The notes under the pieces were generated by a model that saw only the letters and a program-made list of their open reading frames with translations, was not told the DNA's origin and made no database searches. The position numbers were made by a program, and so were the translations under genes. From Luscinia megarhynchos (lineage: Eukaryota > Chordata > Aves > Passeriformes > Turdidae), in the NCBI GenBank assembly GCA_034336665.1, contig CM067570.1:15235502-15299501 (forward strand): a stretch of 64,000 nucleotides of DNA, given 5' to 3'. Positions 46,701-58,300 of the stretch are shown here, piece after piece. The stretch's first letter is position 1; the number at the start of each line of letters is the position of its first letter.

Positions 46701-49700
46701 GGTGCGAGGAGCTGGTGATGCCCAGCAGAGTGGGAGTGACAAATTGGGCTGTGCCCAGGTTTGGTATATGAAGGGCTGAAGCTGGCTTAGATGGTGGGAT
46801 CAGAGAACTGCCATAAGGGAAGATTTGGGAACCCAGGAGACTTTTCTGTGCTGGTTCTCCATTCTCCATTGCTCCCCTGAGGACTGAAGTTCCCCAGATG
46901 TGGGCCGTCATGCTCCAGCAGCGCTGTGGGTGTGTTGCAGGCACTGCCTGCCAGCACTCTCCCTGGGGAGGCTGCACGGCACAGTGTACGCACCAGCAGC
47001 CCCATTACCTGCCCGCTGAAAAATGTTGTTCAACTTGTGCATGGAAAGAGGCAGGCTGAGAGCAAGCTTGTCCCACACCAAGGGGAAGCTGGGAGAGGCT
47101 CCTGCTGGCTTTTAAGCAGCGCCTCGTTAATTTTTTAAATGCGCCAGTGTCAAATTAACACACAAAAGAGCAGCACGACTTTAAATGCAGGTTTCCGGGC
47201 TGCATTTCATTTTCCTTTAATAAGATCATAGCGTTTGCTCAGCGGGCGGCAGCGAAGCGCGGAGCAGACATGCGTGATGGGGAGCGCTGCCAAGGATGGG
47301 CGACAGCAGCGCCTGCACTCTCACCTCTCCTGACTCCGTGGCACAGGCAGGGAGCTGGCACAGCTTCGGGGTGCTCACCCCTGTTTGATGGCATGGAACT
47401 GGTGGAGAAAACGCCTCAAAAGCTGTAGTTCAGCTGTGTCGAAGCCAGGGCCAATCAAACTGCTCATGTCCAACAGAGGGAGAGAGGCTGGAAACTCCAG
47501 CTATTTATTTATTCACGTGTGACGCCACAGCACAAAATCTGGCACTCCCTCCATCCTCGCCTCATGCTGGGGCCGGTCACTGTGCACCAAAGGAAAGGGC
47601 ACTGCAGGCTCCCTGCCTGACCTGGGAACCACAAACAAAGATATTTCGTTGCATTTCAAATAAAATAGAAACTCCCAGGGAGGAGAGGGTCCTCACCTGG
47701 CTTCAGCCAAGAGATTCTCAGGCATCCCCTGCTCACAGCCACGTGGAACCTCATGGAACCCCTTCTGTGAGACCTGTCCCTGTCCCCATCTGCCCTGGCC
47801 CCAGATAATGACACTTGTGGATGTCCTCGCTCCCCAGCGTTTAACGACAACCATCTGCTGCCTCTGGCAGTGCACAGTGTGGTCACGGCATGCTCTAACT
47901 AGGGACGCTTATTTTTTTCCAGCACGGTATCGCATTTAGAGCTTCTTGTGGGACCTGGCAGGGTTGAGGGTGGGCAGGGATATGGGCAGATGAATGGGGC
48001 TGGACAGGCAGTGCTCTTTTTACTGCCTAATCTGCACCCTGTGAGTAAGCAAAAGGGGCCCATTCTTCAGCAGAAATATCTCTCGGTCAGCGTTATATTT
48101 AGTATAGTAGGAAACACTGAGTGGAGAGAGGAGGAAGGATTGCCTTTCCCATCAGAGCCGTGATGCTGATGCCTGAGCAGTGCTGGGATGGCATCTCCTG
48201 GAGTGATGTGAGAGCAGGGTGACGGTGGAATCTGGAGGCCAGCTAAGGCAGGGCTGGCCCTCAGGGGTGGAGATGGGGCTGGAGAGCAGAGCGTGGGGAT
48301 TCACTCATGGCCTATGTGCGAGCTGGTGCATCAGGAAAAAGCAGCACACAAGCTGAACCTCCAAGTCCCCACACCCCAGTGAGACGATGAACTCGTCCAC
48401 CCGCCGCGGGGGTGGTGCCACGCAGCCTGATGCCCGCTTTCTCTCCCTTGCAGGCTTTCGGGAGAGCGCCTTTGCCTATGCCATAGCAGCTGCTGGCGTG
48501 GTGCACGCCGTGTCCAACGCCTGCGCCCTGGGGAAGCTGCAGGCCTGCGGCTGTGACCAGAAGCGCCGCGGCGACGAGGAGGCGTTCCGGCGCAAGCTGC
48601 ACCGGCTGCAGCTGGAAGCCATGAACCGTGGCAAGGGCATGGTGCACGGGGTGCACATGGAGCACATGCCAGCAGAGACCCCTGGCCTCCAGGACTCCTG
48701 GGAGTGGGGAGGCTGCAGCCCTGATGTGGACTATGGAGAGAAGTTTTCCAAGGATTTCCTCGATTCCCGGGAAACCTACAGGGATATCCACTCCCGCATG
48801 CGGCTGCACAACAACCGCGTGGGCCGGCAGGTGAGTGGGGCACTGGGGACGGCTCTGGGGAGATGATGGTGGGAACAGGATCCCCAGGACGTGTGTGGGA
48901 AGGCTGTGAGGGACTCGTGCTGGCTGCTGTGGAACCATTTGTGAGTCTGGGATTGCCCCCAGGCCATCCCCTCTCCCCAGCCTTGCCCAGAAAAAGAGCA
49001 GCGATGCCTTTAGCAGGAGGGGCTGTGAGGATATGCTGGTCAAACACCTGCTGGGCACAGTTCCCCTCAGCATTGCTGCTGTGGCCTTGCCAAGGGATGC
49101 TGTCCCAGGCCACTGTCACCTGTCTGTGCTGCGGTGATGCTACTGGGGTGGCACAGCAATGGTTCTGGCTCATGCCTCTCAGGATCTGGCTGTTGGGCAG
49201 CTGCAGTTGGAGGAAGTTAAAGACAGGGAGGGGAAGGTCACTGGCATCATGGGGACACAGCACAGATTCTGCAGCACCCAGCCATGTCTCTGCCTCCAGA
49301 AAGAGAGCCCTGAGGAGGCAGATGTGAATGAGATTGAGTTAGGCAGTGGGCTCCTATACCAGCTGGGAAACACAGCATGCCCTTGGGAGCAGAGGTGACA
49401 GCCCACAGCCTTGTCCCCCATCTCTAGCAGTGTGCTGGAGCCTGTCCAGGCAAGCAGGACAGCCTCCCCTCCATTCTTATGATGTCAGGTCTTGTTAAAG
49501 GTACTAATTAGTAGCTCACTCTGTCTGGAAGCTGGGGTTTAAAAGCAGCCTGCCATTGGAGACAAGAAGCATGCAGGCAGGAGGGGCTGGGAGGATGGCT
49601 GCATTTCCCTGCCTGCTTTTGCTCACAGCAGGTGCCTGAGAGATCACATCCATTGAGTCCAGCAGGACACATGTCCCCAAAACCCCAGCTACATGCTCCC

Positions 49701-52700
49701 AGTGCAGTGCCAAGGAAGGTGTAGTGGCTGCAGGAATAAATAATTAAAGGTCAGAATTCCACAGGGAATGCTTCTTGGGATAGCTCAGACATTTGGATGT
49801 GCCTCTTTCTTTAAGTATGTGTGAAGCCAGCTGTGAGGCAAGGATGCTGCAGAGCAGGACCTCAATGTGTAGCTTTCCCTGATGCTGGAGCTGAGCTTTA
49901 CCACCCTGGAGAAGCCACCCCAGTTTGGCCAAGCTGTATATGCCTGGGGAATACCAAAGCTTTTGATTTGTTTAGTTTTGTTTGCTTACATGAGGTGAAA
50001 TCTCACTCAGTGTTAGGCAGCTAAACCTAGCTAGAGCAGGCTGCTCTGGCCCAATCTGGGCAAGACCCCCATTCCAGTTCTGACTGCAGGGCTCATCCTG
50101 ATTCCCCTATATCTCTCCATGCCCTGGATCTCTGGGACTCATGGCAGTGCTCAGAAACCTGTGGCCTGTGTTCCCTATTTCCCAAGGGAAACCTCACAGC
50201 GTGCAGAGGGTAGGGAAGGTGAGAGAGGAATATTTGCTCTGGTGAGATGTCACGAAACATTTCCTGTGGGATCCAGTAACACTGAAAATGCCTGGGGTCT
50301 GCTTGTCCCTGAGGGCAGGAAGGCATGGGACTGGCAATGTCAGCTCTTGGTGGCTTCAGAGACAAGATCTGGACTGCTGAAAGAAGCCTGGGAGCTCGAA
50401 GAAGAGGCAGAAGAAGCCTAAATGAATAAAGGAGGGAATGGTACCTGTGCAGATGGGGAAGCAATGCCTGGACAGGCTGCCCAGCTCAGGAACCTTGTTG
50501 AGATGAGGGTGTGAGCCCATGTGTGATGGCTGTGGGTGCCAGGCATTGGAACAAGGATTTGATGCTGTGCCTGGTCTGTGTCTGTTAGTGCCGTGCTTAT
50601 TGCCAGTGCTGGTCCTGGCCCCACTGAGGGGTTCTCCAGCTCCCCACCTGCTCTTTTAGCAATGCTGTGTGTCCCACACCCACCCAAGCCTCACTTACTA
50701 CTAGGAGCAATTTTCCTGCTGAACAGCCTCCTGGGATTTCCCAGGAAAGGAATGGCTGTGCTGATTGCAGCAGCTCTGTGGCCCTCCCCTCCAAGTCCTG
50801 AGGCTCGAACCTCTTTATCAGAGCAGTGATGTGGACATGCAGAGCTCGTGCCATGCCCTCCATGCACCATCCCTCTCCATGCACCAAGAGCTGCAGCGCC
50901 CAGAGCTCTGCAGCATCTCACTGATTCCGAGCATCCCCTCTGTGGCTCCTGTGTGTCCCGAGGGTGCTGTGCGTGTGGGTAAGCCTGTCTCCTGGCTCAG
51001 ACCCTGCAGTGCTGGAGGGAGGTGACAATTCCATGCATGGTGGCATCCAGGTGCCATCAGATGTGGGTTTCTGTAGTGTAGTGGTTATCACGTTCGCCTG
51101 ACACGCGGAAGGTCCCTGGTTCGAAACCAGGCAGAAACACACTGATTTTTCCTTTTTACATCCAGCTATGGAGCTGGGCAGGGGATTGCAGCATCCTCTG
51201 GTAGTGGCAGCAGTGACCTTGGTCCTGAGGAACGGGAAGCCCTGGGATAATCATTGCTTGGTCCAACTCAAGACTGAGGTTGGTGTTCTGCATCCCTGGG
51301 AGGCAGCAAGCTCCCCAGCAAAGAGCAGCAGAAGTGTGAAAGAGGCTTTGCAGGTCCTCCTAACTCACCAGATCACAGAGCAAGAGAGGATGAAAGGAAG
51401 CCAGGAACTACCCATTACCCTCACAACAAAGACCTACGATAAAGCTCTTATGAGCGTGCCTGGGAGGAGCTGGGAATGTGCAGAAGAAAGCACCAGCGAG
51501 TCCAGGCATGTGTCGAACTTGGGTGTCTATGAGACAGGGAAAGGACGGGTATGGGTGCATGGAGAAAACTGAATGACAAAAGCATGGGGCCAAGACTCAG
51601 ATGGGCCCTTCTTGCACCTCCCAGCTGTGTCAGGGGCCTGTCCTCTCTGTGCTGCCTGTGCAGGAGGGAAAGAACAGGCCATGACTGGTCAGGGATGGAT
51701 GGGTGTTGTGGTGCTGGGGCTCAGGATGCTCAGCAGTGATGGTGTGGTAATGGAGATGGCCACACTTGACACCTTCTTCAGCCTGTGCTGTGACCAGCTG
51801 TAGCTCCAAATGAACCCCATACCACTGTCACACCACTGTCACACCACTGTCCCCTCCGTCCCAGTGGTGAGCCTGCCAGCCACAGCCCTGCATGCAGATT
51901 TTTCCTGGTCCAGTCAAGGGAGGGAATGTGGGAAAGGATGGGGCCCCAGTGCCAGTGTGTTCCCAAGGATAGTGACAAGAACAGTGGCGAGCAGCTGGTG
52001 TTCCTGGCTGGCACACCCAGGACACGGTGGAGAGGCCAGGTAGCTCATTACTTATGAGGTGGAGGCTCTTCCCAGCAGGAGCAGGACTCTCAGCAGGATG
52101 AAAGCCAAACTCCAGCCCAGCCCAGACCTCTCCACCATGTGCCCCAAGCTCCAGGCGTGTTTCCCTGACCTGCCTTCATTACCATAACTGCTTAGCAACT
52201 TGGAGATTTACTCAAAAACAAGAAAACAAGGAATAAAAACTGCCCACTCCTACCTAAACAAGGCACTCCTGTCACATGTGACCCTCCCAGAGAGGGGGCA
52301 GGAATAGGCAACATGGGCAGGCATGAAGTCAGGTAGTTGGGCAGGACTGGCATTGTAGGAAAACATTTTTCACAGAGACAGGTGTACCCTGGAATCCCCC
52401 CACAGGCCCTGGAGCACTGCTCTGGGTATGGGGATCAGCCTGTGGTAGTCTGTAAGCCCCAGGCAAACCCTGGTGGGGTTTGTGTGTCCACACGGGAAGG
52501 GAACTCGCTGAAGCCTGTGTCAGCACATGGATATGGGGGCACACAACCCAGCAGGGAATCCCTGTTGGGACAGAGCAGAAGACATTATGAATTGTCTCTT
52601 TCCAGGCTGTGTGGGGATGTGTGGTCATGTTGTGTCCCTGGAGATTGATGGGCAGAAGCTGTTTCTCTTGGCTTGGCCACAGCATATCCCTTACAGGGAT

Positions 52701-54037
52701 GGGGGATGTAGAGGATCCCAGCATGCAGCCTGGGGGCTCAGCAGCCTTGCCTATGGAGTCCAAGGAACTAGCCTTTGGCCCCTGCATGAGCTGTGCTTTT
52801 GGGCTAGCCCGAGCTACAGCCAGAGCCCAGCCCATGCACCCTGGCCCTTGAACGGGGTGGATGTATAGCACTGGCCACACTGCAGCCTCTACAGACTGTA
52901 AATCAGGGATGTGATCCCTGCTTGGAATTCAGGGGGAGGTGGGAGGCAGCACCTCAGCCCCCTGGCACTGTGGCTAGGTTGGCTGAAGGAGAGCAGGCAA
53001 GAGCTAAAAGCAGAGCTGCTCCCAGGACTCCCAGAACTGGGGCTTTATGGGATGAAGGCCATGGAGTGGGGAAAGGAAGAGGAAAGCATCCCTCCCGAAC
53101 CTGCCCCACTTGCAGTGCTACTGGCTGGTGAGGTGTGTGGGAGACCCTTGTACTGGGGGGGATTCTCAGTGTGGCTGCACACATGCAGCCCTGCTGGCTT
53201 TTAATTGGGGTCCAGGATCAGGTCGGTGCTGCTGGAGCCTAGCAGCAGTGGGAGGTGAGATCCAGGCTCCTTCTCCTCCCCGTGCTCACATAGCTCACCC
53301 TCTCCTTTAGGTGTTAATCCCTTGCTGAAAATAAAAGCCAGTTGGTATTGCAGGGATGGGAAGGGACAGGGTGTGGGACATGAGTTACACTGGGCACAGC
53401 AGCAGGGTGCAGCCTTGCTGGCTTTGCAGTTCCAGAGCTTTGATGGCTACTCATGCCAGCCCTTGATGTTCCCATAGTGCCAACCCACAGAGAGCTCCAT
53501 TGTGGCTTCTCCAGTCCCCAGAATGCTTCTCCTTAATGCTAACTCCTCTGTCCTTCCTTCCCCACCCAGGTGGTGATGGACAACATGAGGAGAAAGTGCA
53601 AATGCCACGGTACCTCAGGGAGCTGCCAGCTGAAGACGTGCTGGCAGGTGACGCCTGAGTTCCGCCTGGTGGGGTCCCTGCTCAAGGACCGCTTCTACGG
53701 GGCCACCCTCATCCGGCCCCACAACCGGAACGCGGGGCAGCTGGAGCCGGGCCACGCTCGGCACCGCCGCCGGGCCGGCATCAGCGAGCTGGTTTACTTC
53801 GAGAAGTCGCCCGACTTCTGCGAGCGAGAGCCGGCCCTGGACTCCTTGGGCACTCAGGGGCGCCTGTGCAACAAGACCAGCCCGGGCATGGACAACTGTG
53901 AGAGCCTGTGCTGCGGCCGCGGGCACAACATCCTGCGGCAGACGCGCAGCGAGCGCTGCAACTGCAAGTTCCACTGGTGCTGCTTCGTGGCCTGCGAGGA
54001 GTGCCGCATCACCGAGTGGGTCAGCGTCTGCAAGTAG
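37704..54037 (+). CDS. WNT10A: WNT10A, secreted Wnt ligand; four exons, 388 residues
   Basis: Secreted Wnt ligand of the canonical beta-catenin pathway; in mammals it is needed for teeth, hair and other skin appendages. CDS joins 37704-37762, 40459-40721, 48454-48830 and 53570-54037; introns are GT-AG and phases agree. The start MRPALAHG is the only in-frame ATG in the GC-rich leader back to 36672 and opens a hydrophobic signal peptide. Marks: [16 protein letters not shown] and [14 protein letters not shown] (sequon at N88), [31 protein letters not shown], the acylation loop [11 protein letters not shown] with the lipid Ser at 249, and the C-terminus [13 protein letters not shown], identical to human. 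It is about 29 residues shorter than human (417, from memory), through a shorter N-terminus and a shorter Pro-rich linker near residue 300. Intact. A tRNA gene lies in intron 3. Confidence 0.98.
37763..40458 (+). other. WNT10A: WNT10A intron 1
   Basis: The start is CpG-island sequence. A block at about 38360-38500 (TTTAAATATAATTTG, GTTAACG, TTAATTAAAG) looks constrained and rich in homeodomain/HNF1-type sites. A dense cluster of CAAAG motifs is at 39299-39321. No further exon. Confidence 0.6.
39299..39321. promoter_or_regulatory. Cluster of TCF/LEF-like or HNF4-like motifs
   Basis: ATCAAAG (39299), TTCAAAG (39306) and the reverse motif CTTTGAG (39315) fall within 23 bases. The first two together also read as an HNF4-type direct repeat (CAAAGTTCA). 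Motif match only. Confidence 0.4.
40459..40721 (+). CDS. WNT10A: WNT10A exon 2
   Basis: Acceptor CCCAG, donor GTAAGG. Encodes [17 protein letters not shown] to YESIIFSR, nearly identical to human exon 2 from EPVLNAN onward. Confidence 0.98.
40722..48453 (+). other. WNT10A: WNT10A intron 2, about 7.7 kb
   Basis: No exon or RNA gene recognised. 44940-45060 is CpG-rich. A set of AT-rich blocks near the 3' end (47105-47235, 47490-47525, 47635-47670, 47880-48120) is a candidate enhancer cluster. The rest is unremarkable. Confidence 0.6.
47105..47235. promoter_or_regulatory. Candidate conserved AT-rich enhancer element
   Basis: Contains TTAATTTTTTAAAT, CAAATTAACAC, ACTTTAAATGC and CCTTTAATAAGATCATAG within 130 bases, embedded in GC-rich surroundings. 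It is rich in homeodomain-type TAAT/TTAA cores. Constraint is inferred from composition only. Confidence 0.35.
48454..48830 (+). CDS. WNT10A: WNT10A exon 3
   Basis: Acceptor TTGCAG, donor GTGAGT. Encodes [45 protein letters not shown] and [11 protein letters not shown]. Confidence 0.98.
51067..51139 (+). tRNA. tRNA-Val, anticodon GAC (51100-51102)
   Basis: A 73-base cloverleaf. The acceptor stem GTTTCTG pairs fully with CAGAAAC, the D arm matches that of vertebrate tRNA-Val, and the anticodon stem TTCGC pairs with GCGGA (one G-U). The loop is CTGACAC, the T stem CCTGG pairs with CCAGG, the T loop is TTCGAAA and the discriminator is A73. The internal B box GGTTCGAAACC is perfect, and a T-run terminator follows. 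The body is the common vertebrate tRNA-Val, whose anticodon is CAC or AAC. Position 34 is G here, giving GAC (reads GUC/GUU). Stem differences from the usual gene are compensated, so it looks selected. No CCA is encoded, so it is not a retrocopy of mature tRNA. Confidence 0.93.
51146..51150 (+). terminator. RNA polymerase III terminator
   Basis: TTTTT seven bases after the tRNA 3' end, with a second TTTTT at 51153-51157 as backup. Confidence 0.85.
53570..54037 (+). CDS. WNT10A: WNT10A exon 4 and stop
   Basis: Acceptor CACCCAG; stop TAG at 54035-54037. Begins [19 protein letters not shown] and ends WVSVCK. Contains the lipid-bearing loop and the cysteine-rich finger domain. Confidence 0.98.
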   Translation: MVMDNMRRKCKCHGTSGSCQLKTCWQVTPEFRLVGSLLKDRFYGATLIRPHNRNAGQLEPGHARHRRRAGISELVYFEKSPDFCEREPALDSLGTQGRLCNKTSPGMDNCESLCCGRGHNILRQTRSERCNCKFHWCCFVACEECRITEWVSVCK

Positions 54038-54700
54038 CCCGGCAGCGATGGGTGCCCACCCCAGGGTGCCAGGGACAAGCACTCCTGCCTGCGGCAGGGG
54101 AGGGAGACGGGGATTGGCGCCGGGGGGGAGGTGAGCCGCGATACCCGCTTCCCTCCGCTCCGAGGGAGCAGGAGCGGACATGCTCGGCACCCTCCAAAAT
54201 CAGCACTTTGTCGTCACCTGGGAAGGGCAGGGCTGCCCGCTGCCCCCCAGCCCCACATGCGAGCACCAAGGCTCCCGGCCCCGGGAGCGCACGGCCACGC
54301 TGTACAGACCGCCGACACCAGCACCACGCGGGGGCGGAGGGTGGGCGCGGGAGGGACCGCCCGCGGGCACCCAGCGCCGCGGAGCGGGACGGGGCCGCGG
54401 ACAGCACGGCACAGGGAGCCCAGGGTGGGAGGGAAGAGGGGGGGACACACACTAGCACTGTGCACAAGTTCCTCCAACCACATGTGCTCGGAGCAGGATG
54501 GGGTTGGAGCGCCCCGTGGGATGGAGAAGGGGCACAGCTCCCCGGGCTGGGGCTCACCTCTCACCTCTCACCTCCGGGCTGGCTTGGGCTGTTGCGTCAT
54601 GGCCGGAGGGGCGGGTGCCCGGGGCTGTGCTGTGTGTGTCTGTGTTATTATATGGTAAGTTATTTTCTGATTGTGAATAAAAGTGGATTGGAGACAGCAG
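54038..54700 (+). other. WNT10A: WNT10A 3' UTR
   Basis: Begins after the TAG stop and is unusually CpG-rich (54040-54460). It changes to T/A-rich sequence just before the poly(A) signal. Confidence 0.7.
54676..54681 (+). terminator. WNT10A: WNT10A polyadenylation signal AATAAA
   Basis: AATAAA 639 bases after the stop codon, preceded by TTATTTTCTGATTGTG and followed by a G/T-containing stretch. Best single candidate for the 3' end. Confidence 0.8.
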
Positions 54701-54709
54701 AGGGTATTT

Positions 54710-55350
54710 CAGGATGCAGCACCCTGCTCCTCCTGCAGTCAAGGGCTCTCCATTCCTGTAGGGTGACAAAAGGATAGAGGGGGACTCCCGGTGCTGCTGA
54801 CCTACTTGTGTGAGACTTTCTCCCTGGTGCTCTGCTGCCATCCTATAATAACCATCCTATGAGCTGTTGGCAGCCTGGCAGGAGGTGGGGATGCATTGCA
54901 GGCATCCCAGATGCTTGCAGGGTGGCTGCTGGGAAGCTTCTGCCCAGCTGGATGCGTGCTGTGATCCCACGGGAATCCTGGCTGTTGCCCCCATGCCCGT
55001 GACCATGCTGGGGCTGGGAGCTGGCCCAGTCTCCCACACTCCTGGGGAGGGGTGGTGGGGCTGGAGAGCAGGGAGAGGGGAAGGCAGCATGGGTGGGCAA
55101 ATGGCAGTTTGCTGTGGTGGTGGGGAGGGCACCCATCTGGCTGCAGCAGCCTGCAGGAGCCAGGCAGTGAATCATACTGCTGCTGTCTCCTGGCTGATAA
55201 CTTCCCTGCTCCTCCCACGTCTGTGCACCCCTTGGGGCTACACAAAAAAAATAGAAGTGAATTTTTAAAAAAACTAAATCAAGGAGGAAAATACGAGGCT
55301 GGAAGGAAGCGAGCGCCCCGGGTCCAGCAGGGAGTGGCCCGTGTCCTCAT
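54710..55350. other. Downstream flank of WNT10A
   Basis: No gene recognised. A short A/T-rich patch (AAAAAAAAT...TTTTTAAAAAAAC) at 55243-55275. Confidence 0.4.
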
Positions 55351-55353
55351 TTC

Positions 55354-55356
<3 letters not shown>

Positions 55357-55387
<31 letters not shown>
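55357..55387. repeat. (AC)n microsatellite
   Basis: Fifteen uninterrupted AC units. Confidence 0.98.
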
Positions 55388-55388
<1 letters not shown>

Positions 55389-58300
55389 CTGGAGCTGGAT
55401 CAGCTGGGATGGATGCTCTGCCCTTCACCATCCCTGGATGGGAGGGCTGGCTTTTCCTCTCCAGGAGGGACCATGTGGATGGGGTCCTTGCTTCTGGAAC
55501 CAGGTGAGGACAAGAGAGTGCTGTAGGTACTGGAAGGAAATATAAGAGCTTCAGTGACCTTGTGGCACCTATGTGGCTCTGTCTGCCAGTGCAGAAGGGA
55601 CAACAAGACACGTGGTCTCCACAGTGGCTCCCAGCAGCAGAGACATTGGGCTGGTGTTCTTGTGGGGAACAGGATCTCAGCTTGGGGTTTGGGGCACCCA
55701 GGCTTGCCCTGTGAGGCGTGAAAGCAATGTTGTTCCCGTGGGGCAAGTTTACTCTCACAGGGCATGCTCCAGCGGTTCATTTTCCCTCCTGAGATCCTAC
55801 TTTTTCACCTCCAATATCCATCTCCAGTATCAAGGCCCTTTTTCCAAATCCCCAAGACTTTTGCCTTTTGGCCATTGCCCCAAGAACTAACTGGAGCCCA
55901 TGAGGTTCCTCTCCCTCCCAGGCTTGTCAAAACCCTGTGTCCCTACTGCTACTCAGGGCAGTGGAGCTCTGCACATCTGTCGTGCTCCAGCACTTGGTAG
56001 GTGATGCTGGCTTGCCACCTCCCAGGGGCTGCATTGCAGATGCCTGTCATCTCAGGGCTGCCTGGGGTGATGACTGACTCACCACAGAAGCTCTCACCAC
56101 TGCACTGGCCCCTTCACCCCCTGCTTGCTAATCCCAGGCTACCTGCTCTGCAAGAGCAGGATCCTAGGATATGACTCTCCCATAATGGGACCAGAGTGGG
56201 GACAAGGTGTGTTTGATGATGCAGAGAAACAATGCAGGGCAGGGCCATTCCCCCCAAGGACATATCACATCCCCCAGCGAGGCACCAGGCTCTGGGCATC
56301 CTGAATCTGCAAAGACTGCAGCTTGCTCTCACCTCGCCAGCCAATTTTAGGAGCACAGCATTGTGAAAGAGCATACCAGTAATGCCAGCACACCTGGGCT
56401 GAGGCTCCCAGCACAGTGCCTTTGGCTGAGACTCCCAGCCCCAGTGCTCTTGGGTTCTGTACAGACCCCGTGTGAGCTGGTGACCCTGGGACATTCAGAG
56501 GAATACATAAGATCCCTTGACCTTGGTCAGTCTGCAGGTGGCATGGTTGGGGTGCAAGTGCAGTGCTGGAGGGGTGCTTTGGGCTGCAGGCAGCACGCTC
56601 TGGGTGCAGACAGCTCCAGGGCACAGGCATCCTGCTTGCAGCATCTCATTTTCCTACTGGGGCCAGCTGGCTCCGGATGCAATACCAGTCTTCAAGATCT
56701 GCTCTGTGGCTTCTCTGGCTGAGTGTCTGGGAGCCACAGGCAAGGTGCCAGTGTGCCTGTGGTTACGAAAAACAGTGTCCCCATGCTTCCCTAACTAGGA
56801 ACCAGCCCCTGGGCAGCTGTCCTAGCAACCACACTGCTGGGCAGAGCGCGTGCAGGACACCTCCTTTCCCCACGGCCACTACTGAGCTTCCAGAGCCAGC
56901 TGCCAGGAGGGCTTGGCTCCCTGAGGTCTGAGCATTCCAAACTGCTCTTCCACGAACTTCCAAACTTCTCCTTCATGGACCACCCTCCTTGATCCACCAA
57001 TGGGATATGTCCCTGTCCCACCAAAGAGTCGTATTTCCTCACACAGAGGGACTGTTTGAGCCTGCTGAGCTGCCCCAGCCTTGCACACTCTGGTGCACGG
57101 CCCCCTACTGCCCCATGAGGGACATCTCCACCCTGCAGAGCACTGCACACAGTTCTGGGCTGAACTGGAAATGTTCAAGGTGCTTCACCCAAGAGAGAAG
57201 AGTGACCATCAGTGCAGAACAGCCCAGGCAGATGATGAAGGTGGTCTCCAGTAGAGGACACCAGATTTTTTAGATATGTTCCCTACAGAGGCAAGTCACT
57301 AAGGGAGCTCCAAAACTGAGAAAGGAAATGGCCATTCCTTTCACGTGCATGTCATAAAAGGGCACTGAAGTCTCTAAATAAGACAGAAAGTCCATGCTGG
57401 CAAAACCAGATAAAACTTACTCCAGTTTCATGAAATGTTTTGGCCCAAGCTCTATGATTTCCTCCATCCTTGAGGGTCCCTGCTGCTGGGGGAACCACCA
57501 GCCCAGTGGCTCTGTTAGAACTGTGTGAAGTCCAGTGGTTTTCTCAAATTTTGAACTTCCTGGTCTCAGGGGCAGGAAAGCTTCTCAGATCCTTCTAGTA
57601 AATTGAAAGTAAATCTCACTTCTTGCCCCTGTGGTTGTGAGAGTGATGGGAAAACCTGACCTGAATGTGACTGCTGAGAAGGCAATAGAGAGACCTGAGC
57701 TGGCCTGATCGGTTTGCACTTCTGCCAGGTCTGAAGCCAGATCTGTGGCTGTCCAGATGTGGACACCCCAGGCTGGTGCTCTCTCAGATCCTGGCCTAGT
57801 GCCCACCAATAGACACAGAGTGGAAGAGCCAAAGGGACAGTGGAATCCCTCCAGCACAGCAGAGTGCTGGGCCCTTTCTCCTCTCACCCAAAGCCCCAGC
57901 TCATCTTTTGCTTCTGGAAAGCTCCAGCAAGGGTGGGGAAGGTCTCTGGGGGTGGCAGGGGAGTAGTGGGGGGGCTGGGACTTTCCCCAGGAGATCACAG
58001 GAGGAACTTTGGCTGGAGGGTGGGGGGAGCCGATGAGGAGTTGCTACATCATGCCCCAATGAGCCGTGAGTAACTCCTCTGGTATTTCTTCCCCTCACAG
58101 AACAGTCATCAGAGCCAGATCCTGCCTGGGGGAATCACTACACGGGAACGCCCAGCTCCATCCAAATTCCATTCCTGCTCCCATCAGAGCTCACAGTATA
58201 AAGCAGAGCCATGAGTGGACGGTTCTGTCTCAGTGGTACCCCCTGTCCCGTGCGCCCCACTGGGGTGGCATGAACATGGGCATGGGCAGGGCTGGCAGTG

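Larger units (their letters stand above)
48831..53569 (+). other. WNT10A: WNT10A intron 3
   Basis: About 4.7 kb. It carries the sense-strand tRNA-Val gene at 51067-51139. No other feature recognised. Confidence 0.7.

Noticed and set aside
48312..49263. Long antisense frames over WNT10A exon 3
   Set aside because: They overlap the coding exon and look like its complement only.
53615..54190. 191-codon frame antisense to WNT10A exon 4
   Set aside because: Shadow of GC-rich coding sequence on the other strand, with no family resemblance.
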